64,000 nt of DNA. Source: Aalborgiella sp963841045 (lineage in GTDB: Bacteria > Pseudomonadota > Gammaproteobacteria > Burkholderiales > Burkholderiaceae_C). The stretch covers positions 1-64,000 of the forward strand of contig CAWJBD010000010.1 in the NCBI GenBank assembly GCA_963841045.1, read 5' to 3'. Both the position numbers and the translations under genes were made by a program. Below are positions 18,824-29,279 of this stretch, in pieces. The notes below the pieces were generated by a model. That model was not told where the DNA came from and ran no database searches. It saw only the letters and a list, made by a program, of their open reading frames with translations. Positions within the stretch are counted from its first letter, which is position 1; each line of letters starts with the position of its first letter.

Positions 18824-19749
18824 AACCATTTAAGTTTTCGTACTGGTCTGGCATTCAAACTGGATTGTTGTCGATCGCGGTTGCAATCCTCATGTCTTTG
18901 ACAGTTTCAAAACCATCGTATGCTGCACCGGTCGATGATTATTTCACTGCCATCAAAAACGACAACGATGGCGCGGTTGTCACTTTGCTGTTTCGGGGTT
19001 TGGATGTCAACACCGTAGATGCACAGGGGCGCCATGGTTTGCAAATTGCGTTGGCGGAAGGGTCTTTAAAAGTAGCCAAAACATTGCTCGATTTGTCCAG
19101 CACACAGGTCAACACCAGAAGCAAACAGGATGAAACACCTTTGATGATGGCGGCCATCAAAGGCCATTTGGACATGGCCAAGCGCATCATCAAAAAAGGC
19201 GGAGATGTGAATAAAACCGGCTGGACACCGCTGCACTATGCCGCAACCGGTGGTCACATTGAGGTCATGAAACTTCTCTTGGAAGAGCATGCCTACATTG
19301 ATGCTGAGTCGCCCAACAAAAGCACGCCTATCATGTTGGCAGCCATGTATGGCACGCCACAGGCGGTGGAGTTGTTGATAGAAGAGGGCGCTGATTTGTT
19401 GGTAAAAAATGAATTGGGCTTGACGGTGTTGGACTTTGCCAAACAAGCCGAGCGCAATGACATTGCCAAAGCGATTGAAGAAGCCATTCGCTGGGATGAA
19501 AAAGAGGCGGCCAAAGAAGCAGCAAAAGAAACTGCGAAAGAATCAGCGAAGGTAGTTCCAATAACCAATCAGGCTAACAGTGCCAATGCAGAGTCTGCTG
19601 CAACAATCCCACCACGGCAACAACTGCGTTTAACGAATCAACTCAGTATTGTTAAACCTTCGTTGCAAAAAACGCCTGTGAAAGAGCCTGTGAAAGAACC
19701 AGAAGTTCAAACCAACATTCGGTCTGCTTTTGATGAACCAGCTAAATAA
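18820..19749 (+). CDS. Exported ankyrin-repeat protein
   Basis: 309 residues. The signal peptide (ILMSLTVSKPSYAAPVDD) is followed by about five ankyrin repeats at roughly residues 45-215, for example TPLMMAAIKGHLDMAKRIIKKG, TGWTPLHYAATGGH and STPIMLAAMYGT. A low-complexity Ala/Lys/Glu segment (KEAAKEAAKETAKESAK) and a Pro/Lys-rich tail close it. Ankyrin proteins mediate protein contacts; the partner is unknown. Translation is probably coupled to tatD through the ATGA overlap. Periplasmic location is inferred from the signal. Confidence 0.85.
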   Translation: MKPFKFSYWSGIQTGLLSIAVAILMSLTVSKPSYAAPVDDYFTAIKNDNDGAVVTLLFRGLDVNTVDAQGRHGLQIALAEGSLKVAKTLLDLSSTQVNTRSKQDETPLMMAAIKGHLDMAKRIIKKGGDVNKTGWTPLHYAATGGHIEVMKLLLEEHAYIDAESPNKSTPIMLAAMYGTPQAVELLIEEGADLLVKNELGLTVLDFAKQAERNDIAKAIEEAIRWDEKEAAKEAAKETAKESAKVVPITNQANSANAESAATIPPRQQLRLTNQLSIVKPSLQKTPVKEPVKEPEVQTNIRSAFDEPAK

Positions 19750-19770
19750 TAAATTGGTTTAACTATGTTT

Positions 19771-19833
19771 GCTATATATTTAATAGCAAACTAGGCAATC
19801 AATACGCCGGCTACAGCCTAAAAAGGCATATAA
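19771..19833 (+). repeat. Intergenic hairpin repeat, copy R5
   Basis: Full-length forward copy: GCTATATATTTAATAGC hairpin, AACTAGGCAATCAATACGCC, GGCTACAGCCTAAAAAGGC, then ATATAAA. It lies between the convergent ankyrin and rho genes and is nearly identical to R6 at 38130 over its first half. Confidence 0.92.
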
Positions 19834-19878
19834 ATATTGTGTGACAGACAGTTTTGACCGTCTGCATGAGCAGCAGTT

Positions 19879-21153
19879 TTAACCTCCCCTGCGCATCATC
19901 TCAAAGAACTCGTTGTTGTTCTTGGTCGCCTTCATTTGCTTGAGCACCATTTCCATGGCCTCAATCTCGTCCATGTTGTACATGAACTGGCGCAGAATGC
20001 GGGTTTTTTGCAGCACTTCGGGTTGCAACAACAATTCTTCACGGCGTGTGCCGCTGCGGTTGAGCTGAATGGATGGGAACACGCGTTTCTCATACAAACG
20101 GCGGTCCAAGTGAATCTCAGAATTGCCGGTACCTTTGAACTCTTCAAAAATCACCTCGTCCATGCGGCTACCGGTGTCAATCAACGCAGTGGCGATGATG
20201 GTCAGCGAACCGCCTTCTTCCACATTACGTGCCGCGCCCAAGAAACGCTTGGGGCGTTGCAATGCATTGGCGTCCACACCACCGGTTAACACTTTGCCAG
20301 AGCTGGGCACCACGTTGTTGTAAGCGCGAGCCAGGCGGGTGATGGAATCTAACAAAATCACCACATCTTTTTTCAGTTCGACCAAGCGCTTGGCGCGTTC
20401 AATCACCATTTCGGCAACGTGCACGTGGCGGGCGGCAGGTTCATCGAAGGTGGATGCAATCACTTCACCTTTGACGGTGCGCTGCATCTCGGTCACCTCT
20501 TCTGGGCGCTCGTCAATCAGCAATACCATCAAATAGCTGTCTGGGTAGTTGGCAGAAATGGCGTGTGCAATGTGTTGCATCATCACGGTTTTACCGCTTT
20601 TGGGTTGCGCCACAATCAAAGCGCGTTGGCCTTTGCCAATGGGCGCAATGATGTCGATGATGCGGCTGGTGATGTTTTCAGCAACTTCTTTATCGCCTTT
20701 GACATCGCGCTCCAAGCGCATTTGCTCTTTGGGGAACAGCGGTGTCAAGTTTTCAAACATCACCTTGTGTTTGTTCTCATCGGCACCACCGCCGTTGACT
20801 TTGTCCAGCTTGTTCAAAGCAAAGTAGCGCTCGCCGTCTTTGGGGGTGCGTACTTCGCCTTCAATCATGTCACCGGTGTGCAGGTTAAAGCGGCGCACTT
20901 GGCTGGGGCTGATGTAGATGTCGTCGGTTGATGCGGTGTAGCTGGTGTCTGGGCTGCGCAAAAAGCCAAAGCCATCGGGCAAAATTTCCAAAACGCCATC
21001 GGCAAACACTTGTTCGCCTGCGCGGGCGCGCTTTTTGATGATGGCAAACATCAGTTCCTGCTTGCGCATACGGCCTGTGTTTTCAATTTCAAGCTCTTCC
21101 GCTTGTTTCAAGACTTCAGATACGTGCAGGGCTTTGAGTTCGTTTAAATGCAT
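19879..21153 (-). CDS. rho: Transcription termination factor Rho
   Basis: 424 residues: an N-terminal helical region (MHLNELKALHVSEVLKQAEEL), a cold-shock-like RNA-binding domain (VFADGVLEILPDGFGFLRSPDTSY), and a RecA-like ATPase with Walker A (AQPKSGKTVMMQHIA), Walker B region VILLDSITRLARAYN and the Q/R-loop segments (GGVDANALQRPKRFLGAARN). Rho is a hexameric RNA helicase that ends transcription. The 319-bp gap upstream (21154-21472) holds a leader without an ORF and the trxA terminator. Confidence 0.97.
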   Translation of the reverse strand: MHLNELKALHVSEVLKQAEELEIENTGRMRKQELMFAIIKKRARAGEQVFADGVLEILPDGFGFLRSPDTSYTASTDDIYISPSQVRRFNLHTGDMIEGEVRTPKDGERYFALNKLDKVNGGGADENKHKVMFENLTPLFPKEQMRLERDVKGDKEVAENITSRIIDIIAPIGKGQRALIVAQPKSGKTVMMQHIAHAISANYPDSYLMVLLIDERPEEVTEMQRTVKGEVIASTFDEPAARHVHVAEMVIERAKRLVELKKDVVILLDSITRLARAYNNVVPSSGKVLTGGVDANALQRPKRFLGAARNVEEGGSLTIIATALIDTGSRMDEVIFEEFKGTGNSEIHLDRRLYEKRVFPSIQLNRSGTRREELLLQPEVLQKTRILRQFMYNMDEIEAMEMVLKQMKATKNNNEFFEMMRRGG

Positions 21154-21395
21154 GGTGCGTTAATACCCGATTGGGCTGTTGAGAGTAAAGTTTAAAAAAC
21201 TAAAAACAAGAAAAAAGGCTGGGGATTTTGTTTGTGCGCAAAAAGCAAATGCGCAGAAGGTCTAACTAGGAACGGGGTTGGTTCAAAGTGCCGTTTTAGA
21301 TTTCTTTCAATTCAGAAAATCACGGCTAAAACTTGATATGGTGGAATTATGACAGATTTTTAGCTTAAATCGATTGCTAAAAGTAGAGACGTAAA

Positions 21396-21427
21396 AAAAG
21401 GGCGAAAACTTGTGTTTTCGCCCTTTT
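21396..21427 (-). terminator. Rho-independent terminator of trxA
   Basis: Perfect hairpin: AAAGGGCGAAAAC with GTTTTCGCCCTTT around a TTGT loop. On the minus strand a run of T follows the stem, so it ends trxA transcription 45-75 bp after its stop codon. Confidence 0.88.
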
Positions 21428-21472
21428 AAATTGGAATAGCTAAATAGTGGGATTCAGCGTGTTTGGCCCTTA

Positions 21473-21805
21473 TTAAGCCAGTTGTTCGTCAATGAATGAT
21501 GTCAACTGCGCTTTGCCCAAAGCACCCACTTTGGTGGCTGCCAATTGACCGCCCTTGAACAGCATCAATGTTGGAATGCCACGAATACCAAATTTTGCAG
21601 GAATATCGCGGTTTTCATCGACATTCATTTTGGCGATTTGAATTTTGTCACCATAGGTATTGGCCACCTCATCCAAAATCGGCGCAATCATTTTGCATGG
21701 GCCGCACCATTCAGCCCAAAAATCGACCAACACAGGTGTGCTTGATTGAAGCACAGCTGATTCAAATGTTGCATCCGATACGTGTTTGATGAGATCGCTA
21801 GCCAT
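21473..21805 (-). CDS. trxA: Thioredoxin
   Basis: 110 residues, the standard thioredoxin length. The active site is WAEWCGPCKMIAPIL (WCGPC near residues 34-38), and the cis-Pro segment FGIRGIPTLMLFKGGQ follows. It reduces protein disulfides in the cytoplasm. The trxA-rho order is widely conserved in Betaproteobacteria. AAGGACCTCCC stands upstream of the ATG at 21805. Confidence 0.97.
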   Translation of the reverse strand: MASDLIKHVSDATFESAVLQSSTPVLVDFWAEWCGPCKMIAPILDEVANTYGDKIQIAKMNVDENRDIPAKFGIRGIPTLMLFKGGQLAATKVGALGKAQLTSFIDEQLA

Positions 21806-21907
21806 GGGAGGTCCTTAAAATGATTGAAAAATTTAAAATGAATATTTAGCCAGAAAGTCTGACCGTACAGCCAGAATTCTAACGACTTGCATTAGAGTAA
21901 GGTCATT

Positions 21908-24604
21908 GTGCCAGAAAGCAAGTCCCCCATCTTAAAAATGCCTGAATTAAGCCCACAAATTGCCGCTTATTGGCGTCAGGTTTGCCAACAAATCCATGTC
22001 AGTGCACAGGCGCAAAGGGTGCATTTGTCACGTTGTGTGGTTCTTTTGCCATTTGCGCAGCTCTTGCCCATAGCGCGGCATTATTGGGCATTGTCTTACC
22101 CAGATGGCTATGTGCCACAGTTTCTGAGCACCCAAATATGGGCGAAACAGCTGGGTAGTTTCCAGTTGGCGTCGCATGACATCAGTTTCGAAGCCGCTCG
22201 CGATATTTTGACGGCGACACAATTGCTGGCGCAATCAGGTCTGCTTGGTAAAGGCTTGGCAGGAAAAAAATACGACGAATGGGATAAAAATAACAGAGAT
22301 TTGCTCGCACCCAGGCTGGTTGAAGCAGCCTATGAAATCAGCGCTGGTTTTGCCGCTATTCATCCAAATGAACGACTTGCATTAGCAGAACAGTTGCGAT
22401 CACAGCACAACAACGGTGGGGCAGATTCGACCATGCAAGAATGGTTGCGCTTGGAAAATGGTTTGGCGCACATTGCCATTGCTTGGGCGGCAAACAGTCG
22501 TTATGCAAGCGATGTTTTATTCGACATCCCTTTGGTTCAAGCCAAAGCCGATATGCTGATGTTGATGCCAGGCTTTCAACGCGATGCACTGGCACATAAT
22601 TTGATGGGTATTTGGCAACGCGAATCACCTGATTCGGCTTTGGTATTGCCCCTCTTAACCCCCATACAGTCTGGGCAAATCAATGTCTACAAAGCACAAA
22701 ACGCTTTTGATGAAGCCGAAAGTGCGGCCGCGTGTGTGCTCAGGCATTTGACAGACGGACATGCTCCAGTTGCATTGGTTGCCAATGACAGAGCCTTAAC
22801 CCGTCGTGTGCATGCCATGTTGCGTGCGCAAAACATCCGCATCAAAGACGAAAATGGTTGGAAGTTATCGACCACCCGTGCAGCCGCCACGTTGATGAGC
22901 AGCTTGTCTGCTTGCTCACATCGCGCAAGCGCAGATCAAGTGCTGGATTGGCTGAAGAACAGTGATTTTCTGGAGCAAGCTGACATTGTGGCGCTCGAGA
23001 AAACATTGCGCCGCGCGGGTTTGGCGCGTTGGCAGGATTGGGTTCGGTTCATTACAACCGATACAGAGAAAAGTACCCATACAGACGCTGATTCCAATGT
23101 GCTCAGCAGCACCATGAAAATTGAGTCCTTGCGGCAGACCATGCAAGGCACACACAAACTCAGTGAGTGGATTTTGCATTTACAACAATTGCTGCAATCC
23201 AGCAGACAGTGGGAAGGTATTCGCATCGATCCAGCTGGAGAACGAATTCTGACTGCCTTGCATTTGAAGGAGAACGCAGCAGAAGATTTTGAGAGGCTGG
23301 CGCAAGCACAAACTCGCATGCGCATAGCTGATTTTGAAAAATGGGTGAACCTTGCACTAGAGTCTTGCAACTTCATTCCCACCGATGCATACGATGACGC
23401 AGAGCCACAAGTGGTGATACTGCCTTTGAGCCAATTGCTGGCCAGACCTTTTGCGGCAGTGGTGATACCGGGTTGTGATGAAGTGCGGGTGCAAACAGCG
23501 CCTGATTTGTCTGGTCTGTTGACGCCAAAGCAAAAGGCAGCTTTGGCTTTGCCAACACCTGAAATGCAACACAACGTGACACGCCAAGCATGGCAAAACG
23601 CATTCGCCACGCCTGTGTGTGATGTGCTTTGGCGTGCGTTTGAGTTATCGGGTGAATCGTTGCAAATGAGCAATGTGGTGCAAAGCGCGCTGCGGGGCAC
23701 GGGTTCAGAACCCAAGCAATTGTCAACTGAGCAGTTATTTGAACGCCGTGTTGAAAACGCTCAACCGACAAACAAACCCATGCCTGTCGGCGCTCAGATG
23801 GTACCTAAACGCTTGTCCAGCAGCGCTTATGAAAAGTTGCGCAACTGTCCATACCAATACTTTGCTTTGCAAATGCTGGGTTTGGTGGAGGATGATGAAT
23901 TGGTTGACGAAATCAGCAAGCGTGATTTTGGCACTTGGCTACACGCTGTGTTGAGTCATTTTCATCGCAGCAAAAAATATATGAAAAATCAAGCTGTAGC
24001 CGGCGATATATATGCCTATACTGCTATGATTAATATAGCAGCAGAGGCGGCCACGCAGCAATTGAGATTGCCTGCAGATGCGTTCTTGCCATGGGCCAGC
24101 ACATGGCCTCATTTGCGTGATGGGTATTTAAAATGGCTGATCAATCACGAAGCCAGTGGCTTTCAATTCGATCAATCAGAATGGGCATGCCAAACGCAAT
24201 TGCGTGATTTGACCTTGCATGGGCGCATTGACCGGGTTGATCATTTGGTTGAAACACAGGGTACTCAATCGGTCATGCTCATCGACTACAAAACCGAAAG
24301 TGCCAGCAAAACTACGCAGCGTGTGAAAGACCCATTTGAAGACACGCAGCTGGCTTTTTATGGCGCTTTGCTTGAAGCAGACACCTTGCGTGCCGCCTAT
24401 GTCAATGTGGGCGAATTCGATACCAAAATGGTCGAGCAAACGCACATCGTGGAAGTTCGTGATGCGTTGATTGAAGGCATTTTGGATGACATGAATCGCA
24501 TCGCCGGTGGAGCTGCCTTACCCGCATTGGGTGAGGGAACAAGTTGCGATTACTGTGCGGCGCGTGGCTTGTGTCGCAAAGATTTTTGGAGCGAAGCGTC
24601 ATGA
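21908..24604 (+). CDS. AddB-like helicase/nuclease subunit (PD-(D/E)XK family)
   Basis: 898 residues from GTG 21908. The N-terminal part is an inactivated UvrD-like helicase domain. The C-terminal nuclease has GTWLHAVLSHFH (His), HGRIDRVDH (Asp) and LIDYKTES (Asp-Lys), flanked by the 4Fe-4S cysteines LRNCPYQYF and CDYCAARGLC. AddAB processes double-strand breaks for recombination. addA overlaps the stop codon. Residues about 690-711 (KYMKNQAVAGDIYAYTAMINI) are encoded by an in-frame copy of the intergenic repeat (R7), just after the first nuclease motif. Confidence 0.85.
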   Translation: MPESKSPILKMPELSPQIAAYWRQVCQQIHVSAQAQRVHLSRCVVLLPFAQLLPIARHYWALSYPDGYVPQFLSTQIWAKQLGSFQLASHDISFEAARDILTATQLLAQSGLLGKGLAGKKYDEWDKNNRDLLAPRLVEAAYEISAGFAAIHPNERLALAEQLRSQHNNGGADSTMQEWLRLENGLAHIAIAWAANSRYASDVLFDIPLVQAKADMLMLMPGFQRDALAHNLMGIWQRESPDSALVLPLLTPIQSGQINVYKAQNAFDEAESAAACVLRHLTDGHAPVALVANDRALTRRVHAMLRAQNIRIKDENGWKLSTTRAAATLMSSLSACSHRASADQVLDWLKNSDFLEQADIVALEKTLRRAGLARWQDWVRFITTDTEKSTHTDADSNVLSSTMKIESLRQTMQGTHKLSEWILHLQQLLQSSRQWEGIRIDPAGERILTALHLKENAAEDFERLAQAQTRMRIADFEKWVNLALESCNFIPTDAYDDAEPQVVILPLSQLLARPFAAVVIPGCDEVRVQTAPDLSGLLTPKQKAALALPTPEMQHNVTRQAWQNAFATPVCDVLWRAFELSGESLQMSNVVQSALRGTGSEPKQLSTEQLFERRVENAQPTNKPMPVGAQMVPKRLSSSAYEKLRNCPYQYFALQMLGLVEDDELVDEISKRDFGTWLHAVLSHFHRSKKYMKNQAVAGDIYAYTAMINIAAEAATQQLRLPADAFLPWASTWPHLRDGYLKWLINHEASGFQFDQSEWACQTQLRDLTLHGRIDRVDHLVETQGTQSVMLIDYKTESASKTTQRVKDPFEDTQLAFYGALLEADTLRAAYVNVGEFDTKMVEQTHIVEVRDALIEGILDDMNRIAGGAALPALGEGTSCDYCAARGLCRKDFWSEAS
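23977..24039 (-). repeat. Intergenic-type repeat inserted in frame within addB (R7)
   Basis: Reverse-oriented, diverged copy: ATATATG, AGCTGTAGCCGGCG and TGCTATGATTAATATAGC line up in order and spacing with the reverse complement of R5. It occupies 63 bp, a multiple of three, and the reading frame stays open through it. Confidence 0.75.
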
Positions 24605-27600
24605 CTTTGGAGCAAGGCACCGCAACGCCAGCCGCTTATGAGCTCAATGGCAAGTTGATAACGTCCGATCAGTTCTACAGCATTGCGTGCGACCCTAGGC
24701 GCAGTGTGGCGGTAGAAGCATGTGCAGGAGCTGGCAAAACGTGGATGTTGGTGTCTAGGATGTTGCGCGTGTTGCTGCTTGATGAAACGCAAGCAGGTGC
24801 GTGCCAAGCGCATGAAATTTTAGCCATCACCTTCACGAAGAAGGCAGCAGCTGAGATGCGACAGCGATTGAACGAATGGTTGCTTGATTTTTCAAAAAGA
24901 CCCGCAGACTATTTGGAAAATGAGTTGCGCATGCGTGGATTGAATGCCGTTGATGCAAAAAACAAAAGCAATCAATTGCGCAATTTGTATGCAAGCTTGC
25001 TGGACAAAGACAGAGGCGTGCAAATCAAAACATTCCATGCCTGGTTTGCGTCATTACTTCGAAATGCGCCACTGTCAGTGTTTGAAACGCTGAACTTGCC
25101 CCCTGTGTACACCTTGTTAGAAGATGATAAAACCGCTATCGCTGGTGTGTGGCGACGGTTTTTTGCGCATTTGCTCACCAACGACAAAGCCAGGGCTGAT
25201 TTTGATTGGTTGATTGCAGAGCATGGCCGCGCACAAACGCTCAAAGCGCTGGAAGAGGCGCTTTTGAAGCGATCTGAATTTGTTCTGGCCGATGCACAAG
25301 GCGTGGTGGCGAATTCAGTGCCGCATTTTTCGGCAGGTTTATACTGAATTTGGTAATTTGAGTGAACCTGATGAGTTGCTGAGTTCGCCAATGCTCAAGA
25401 AAAATGGTTGGGATACGCTGAAATTGTTGGGGGCTGAGAAGAATAAAACACCAATCTTGGCAGCGGAAGCGGTTATCACAGCTTTGGAGCAAGCCAGATT
25501 GCAGCATGAGAGATTTGCTACTCTCAGAAAAGCATTTTTCGTCGCTGACGAAGACAGGTTGACAAAGCATTTCCAAAAATTTAAAGCAAGCTCGAACAAG
25601 CTGAAGTTGAACTTCAAGTTATATGTAAAGTGCAAGCGCAGCACACAGCATGGATTTACCAACAATGCATGTCCCGTTTGACACGTATTTTGATTGCAGA
25701 ATTTACAGCACTGAAGTACGAGCGTGGCTGGATCGATATGAATGATGTGGAGCGCGCTGCGCAATTCATGTTATCCAACTCTGCCATGAGTGCTTGGATG
25801 CAAGAGCGTTTGGATGCACGTGTCAAACACCTGATGGTGGATGAATTTCAAGACACCAGCCCCATGCAATGGCAAACCTTGTACAGCTGGTTAGCTGGCT
25901 ATGCAGGGGCATCGCAGTCGACGCCCAGTGTGTTCATAGTGGGCGACCCCAAGCAAAGTATTTATCGTTTTCGCCGCGCAGAGCCGCAGGTGTTTATTGC
26001 TGCCAAAGAATTTGTGCGCGAGGGTTTGTTAGGGGATGTGCTGAGCTGTGACCATACGCGACGCAACGCTGCAGAAGTTTTAACAGCGGTCAATGGCGCA
26101 ATGCTGCAGGCACAAGATGCCAATGAATACCATGGTTTTCGAGCGCACAGCACCGAAGCAAAACATGATGGTGTGGTGCTCAGTCTGCCGCAAATACAGC
26201 GCGATGCCATCACCAAAGTCAAACCCCAAGACAAACAAACACCAGAACTTATTTGGCGTGACAGTTTGAGTCAGCCCAAAATATTGGAAGAAGAAAAGCT
26301 GAATACTTTGGAATGCAGACAGGTGGCGCTGTACCTTGCAGAGCAAATTAAAAACGGTATTGAACCCAAAGAAATCATGGTGCTGGCGCGACAGCGTGTG
26401 CGTTTGTCGCAGTTGCAATTGGAACTCCAAGCACTGGGTATCGCCAGTGAGCAGCCAGAAAAAACAGAATTGGCGGACGCGCCAGAGGTGCAAGATGTGG
26501 TGGCTTTGTTGGATGTGCTGGTTTCACCTGCGCATGATTTGTCGTTGGCAAGGGCGCTTAAATCGCCCATCTTTGGCTTAGATGATGCTGCTTTGATTTC
26601 AATTGCCATGTTGAAGAAGGGTGATCATGCTGCCAAGTCATGGTTTGAATTGCTACAAAATAAAGAGCAGCTTAGGCAAGATTTATGCTGGCTAGGTGCC
26701 AAATTATCACTTTGGAAAGGGTGGTTAGATACGCTACCTCCACATGATGCGCTGTCGGCCATTTACCATGATGGTGACATCATGGCCAAGTTTGTTCAGG
26801 CTGCGCCTGCTACCCGCCGTTCTGAGGTACATATTAATTTGCAAGCTTTGTTGCATGCAGCATTGGACATCAATACAGCGCGGTACACCACACCGTATAT
26901 GTTCGTTCGCGCCATGATGTCGGGGCGCAGTGACGAGAGTCGTTCAGACGAAATCAGCATGGTTGATGTCACACAAACGGTGATGAAACCATCCAATAGC
27001 AGTCATCATGCGGTCAAATTATTGACCGTACACGGCGCAAAAGGTTTGGAAGCAGATTTGGTTTTGCTGCTTGATACCGATGCCTTGCCTAAAAGATCCA
27101 AAACGATGTCTGTGTTGCTTGATTGGCCTGGTGAAAACACACACCCAACACGCTTTGTTTTCATGCAGAGTGAGAAAAAACCTGCTCCCAGTATTCAAGC
27201 GTTTTTAGATTTTGAAAAATCAGCTCGACATCGAGAAGAGCTCAATGCCTTGTATGTGGCGATGACCCGTGCGAAAAAACAATTGGTTTTCTCAAGCATT
27301 GCGCCTTATGGAGATTCTGGTCTGACTTGGTGGAAGCGCATGCTGCAGTTTGCACAGCCCATAGCGACAGTTGTTCAAGTACAAACAACTGCAAAGATGG
27401 TCACAGACAGGCAACAAATTGAATTGATGGAATTGCCAAAATTTTCTGACAAGTCGATGGAACAGGATAAGTCAGATCGTTATCTTGATCGTTCGATGAT
27501 GGCGCATGAAGATCAATCGGTCAGCCAAACGGCACGTATTGGGCAAGCGATGCACATGCTGCTCCAATATTTACCGTTACGACACGAAAAAGAAAATACC

Positions 27601-27981
27601 TCTTTTGATGATGTGTTGATACGGGGTGTCCAAACGGAATTTGATTTAAACAATGATGAAATCAAACAAGCAGTGTTGATGGCACAGCAAATTGCCAAGG
27701 GTAAAGGAGCTTGGGCATGGCAAGCGGGTTTAATCGACTGGTGCAGCAATGAAATTGAGATGGTATCTCACGGCCAGTTGATTCGCATTGATCGATTGGT
27801 CAAACGCGCAGATACGGGCGAATGGTGGGTACTGGATTACAAGTCTGAATCGCAGCCGCAAACCAAAGCAGATTTATTGGCGCAATTAAGTGCTTACAGA
27901 TCGGCAGTGCAAAAAAACCAATTGGACAGCACTGTGAAAGCAGCTTTTTTAACAGCCAATGGGGATTTGATTGAGATTTGA
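24601..27981 (+). pseudogene. AddA-like UvrD-family helicase/nuclease, two frameshifts
   Basis: The gene starts at ATG 24601 inside the addB stop (ATGA). The first frame has the Walker A motif ACAGAGKTWMLVSRML and ITFTKKAAAEMRQRL. The last frame has VDEFQDTSPMQW, VGDPKQSIYRFRRAEP, LLTVHGAKGLEADLV, YVAMTRAKKQLVFSS and the C-terminal nuclease VLDYKSESQPQTKADLL. The frames join if one T is removed from the run at 25326-25330 (giving PHFRQVYTEFG) and one base is added near 25574-25586 (giving KLEQAEVELQVI). The full length is about 1,127 residues. It is the partner of AddB in break repair. Sequence error is likelier than true loss. Confidence 0.85.
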
Positions 27982-28001
27982 TGAAAATTTGATTAAATGG
28001 C

Positions 28002-29279
28002 ATGAATAAAAAAATCGTGATTATTGGTGCTGGCCCTGCCGGTTTGATGGCAGCACAAGAGGCCATACGATCTGGCTGCCAGGTCAGTGTGTATGACGCC
28101 ATGCCAACAGCAGGGCGGAAGTTTTTACTGGCGGGTAAGGGTGGTTTGAACTTGACGCATTCAGAAGCATTTGAACCATTTTTGTCACGCTATGGCGCGC
28201 AAGCTGAAGTACTTCGTCCCTTGCTCAAGCAATTTGGCTCTAGCGAAGTGATGGCATGGGCACACAATTTAGGTATCGAAACATTTGTGGGATCGTCAGG
28301 TCGAATATTCCCTAAAGAAATGAAAGCTGCGCCACTTTTGCGAGCATGGTTGCATGCGCTCAAGAAAGCAGGTGTCCAATTTCACATGCGGCATCGATTT
28401 ATGGGATGGTCAAAAAATACCGATCAAAACCTACATCAAGGGCATCGATTGGATTTTGAAGGTCCTGGTGGCGCGACAACTGTCCAAGCCGACGCGGTGG
28501 TTTTGGCTTTGGGCGGTGGGAGTTGGTCGCGTTTGGGTTCTGACGGGAAATGGGTCGATTTATTGCGATTGCACGGTGCGATGGTGAATCCTTTGCTGCC
28601 ATCGAACTGCGGTTTTGATGTGTTGCAACCTTGGAGTGCGTATTTTGCAGAACGTTTTGCGGGACATGCTTTTAAGACAGTCGCTATCACTGTGCTTGAT
28701 GAAAGAGGCGACCAACAGTTATTTTCTAAGCAAGGAGAATTTGTGGCGACTGCCACGGGTGTGGAAGGCAGTTTGATTTATGCGGCATCCGCATTGCTGC
28801 GTGATGCCATATCACGGCACGGGCAGGCAACTTTCTATTTGGATTTGTGCCCTGATAGAACAGCTGAACAAGTTTTGCGTGAAGTGAAGCATCCACGCGG
28901 CGCGCGTTCACTTTCCAGTCATTTGAAAAGCAGATTGAAAATTGACGGCATCAAGTTGGCGTTGTTGCATGAGCTGCTCAGTAAAGATGACATGCAGAAC
29001 ACAGACCGATTGTCACAGGCCATTAAAGCATTGCCTGTGAATCTCAAACAGCCGAGACCGTTAGATGAAGCAATCAGTACGGCGGGTGGGGTAGCGTTTT
29101 CGGAAGTGACAGATCAACTGATGTTGAATAAGCCAATCAATGGTCAAAGTGGTGTATTTATTGCCGGTGAGATGCTGGATTGGGAAGCTCCCACCGGGGG
29201 CTATTTGCTTACCGCTTGCATGTCCACGGGTGTGATGGCTGGGCGCGGTGCGGCACGGTTTTTAACGACGAACCTGTAG
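28002..29279 (+). CDS. BaiN/HI0933-like FAD-dependent oxidoreductase
   Basis: 425 residues. The FAD-binding Rossmann motif IVIIGAGPAGLMAAQEAIRSG is at the N-terminus, followed by GRKFLLAGKGGLNLTHSE, which is typical of the HI0933/YhiN flavoprotein family. ALGGGSWSRLGSDG is in the middle, and the C-terminal FAD segment is FIAGEMLDWEAPTGGYLLTACMSTG. Substrate and electron partner are unknown. It follows addA by 20 bp, so it may be co-transcribed. The 3' end overlaps the convergent dehydrogenase by 18 bp. Confidence 0.9.
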   Translation: MNKKIVIIGAGPAGLMAAQEAIRSGCQVSVYDAMPTAGRKFLLAGKGGLNLTHSEAFEPFLSRYGAQAEVLRPLLKQFGSSEVMAWAHNLGIETFVGSSGRIFPKEMKAAPLLRAWLHALKKAGVQFHMRHRFMGWSKNTDQNLHQGHRLDFEGPGGATTVQADAVVLALGGGSWSRLGSDGKWVDLLRLHGAMVNPLLPSNCGFDVLQPWSAYFAERFAGHAFKTVAITVLDERGDQQLFSKQGEFVATATGVEGSLIYAASALLRDAISRHGQATFYLDLCPDRTAEQVLREVKHPRGARSLSSHLKSRLKIDGIKLALLHELLSKDDMQNTDRLSQAIKALPVNLKQPRPLDEAISTAGGVAFSEVTDQLMLNKPINGQSGVFIAGEMLDWEAPTGGYLLTACMSTGVMAGRGAARFLTTNL

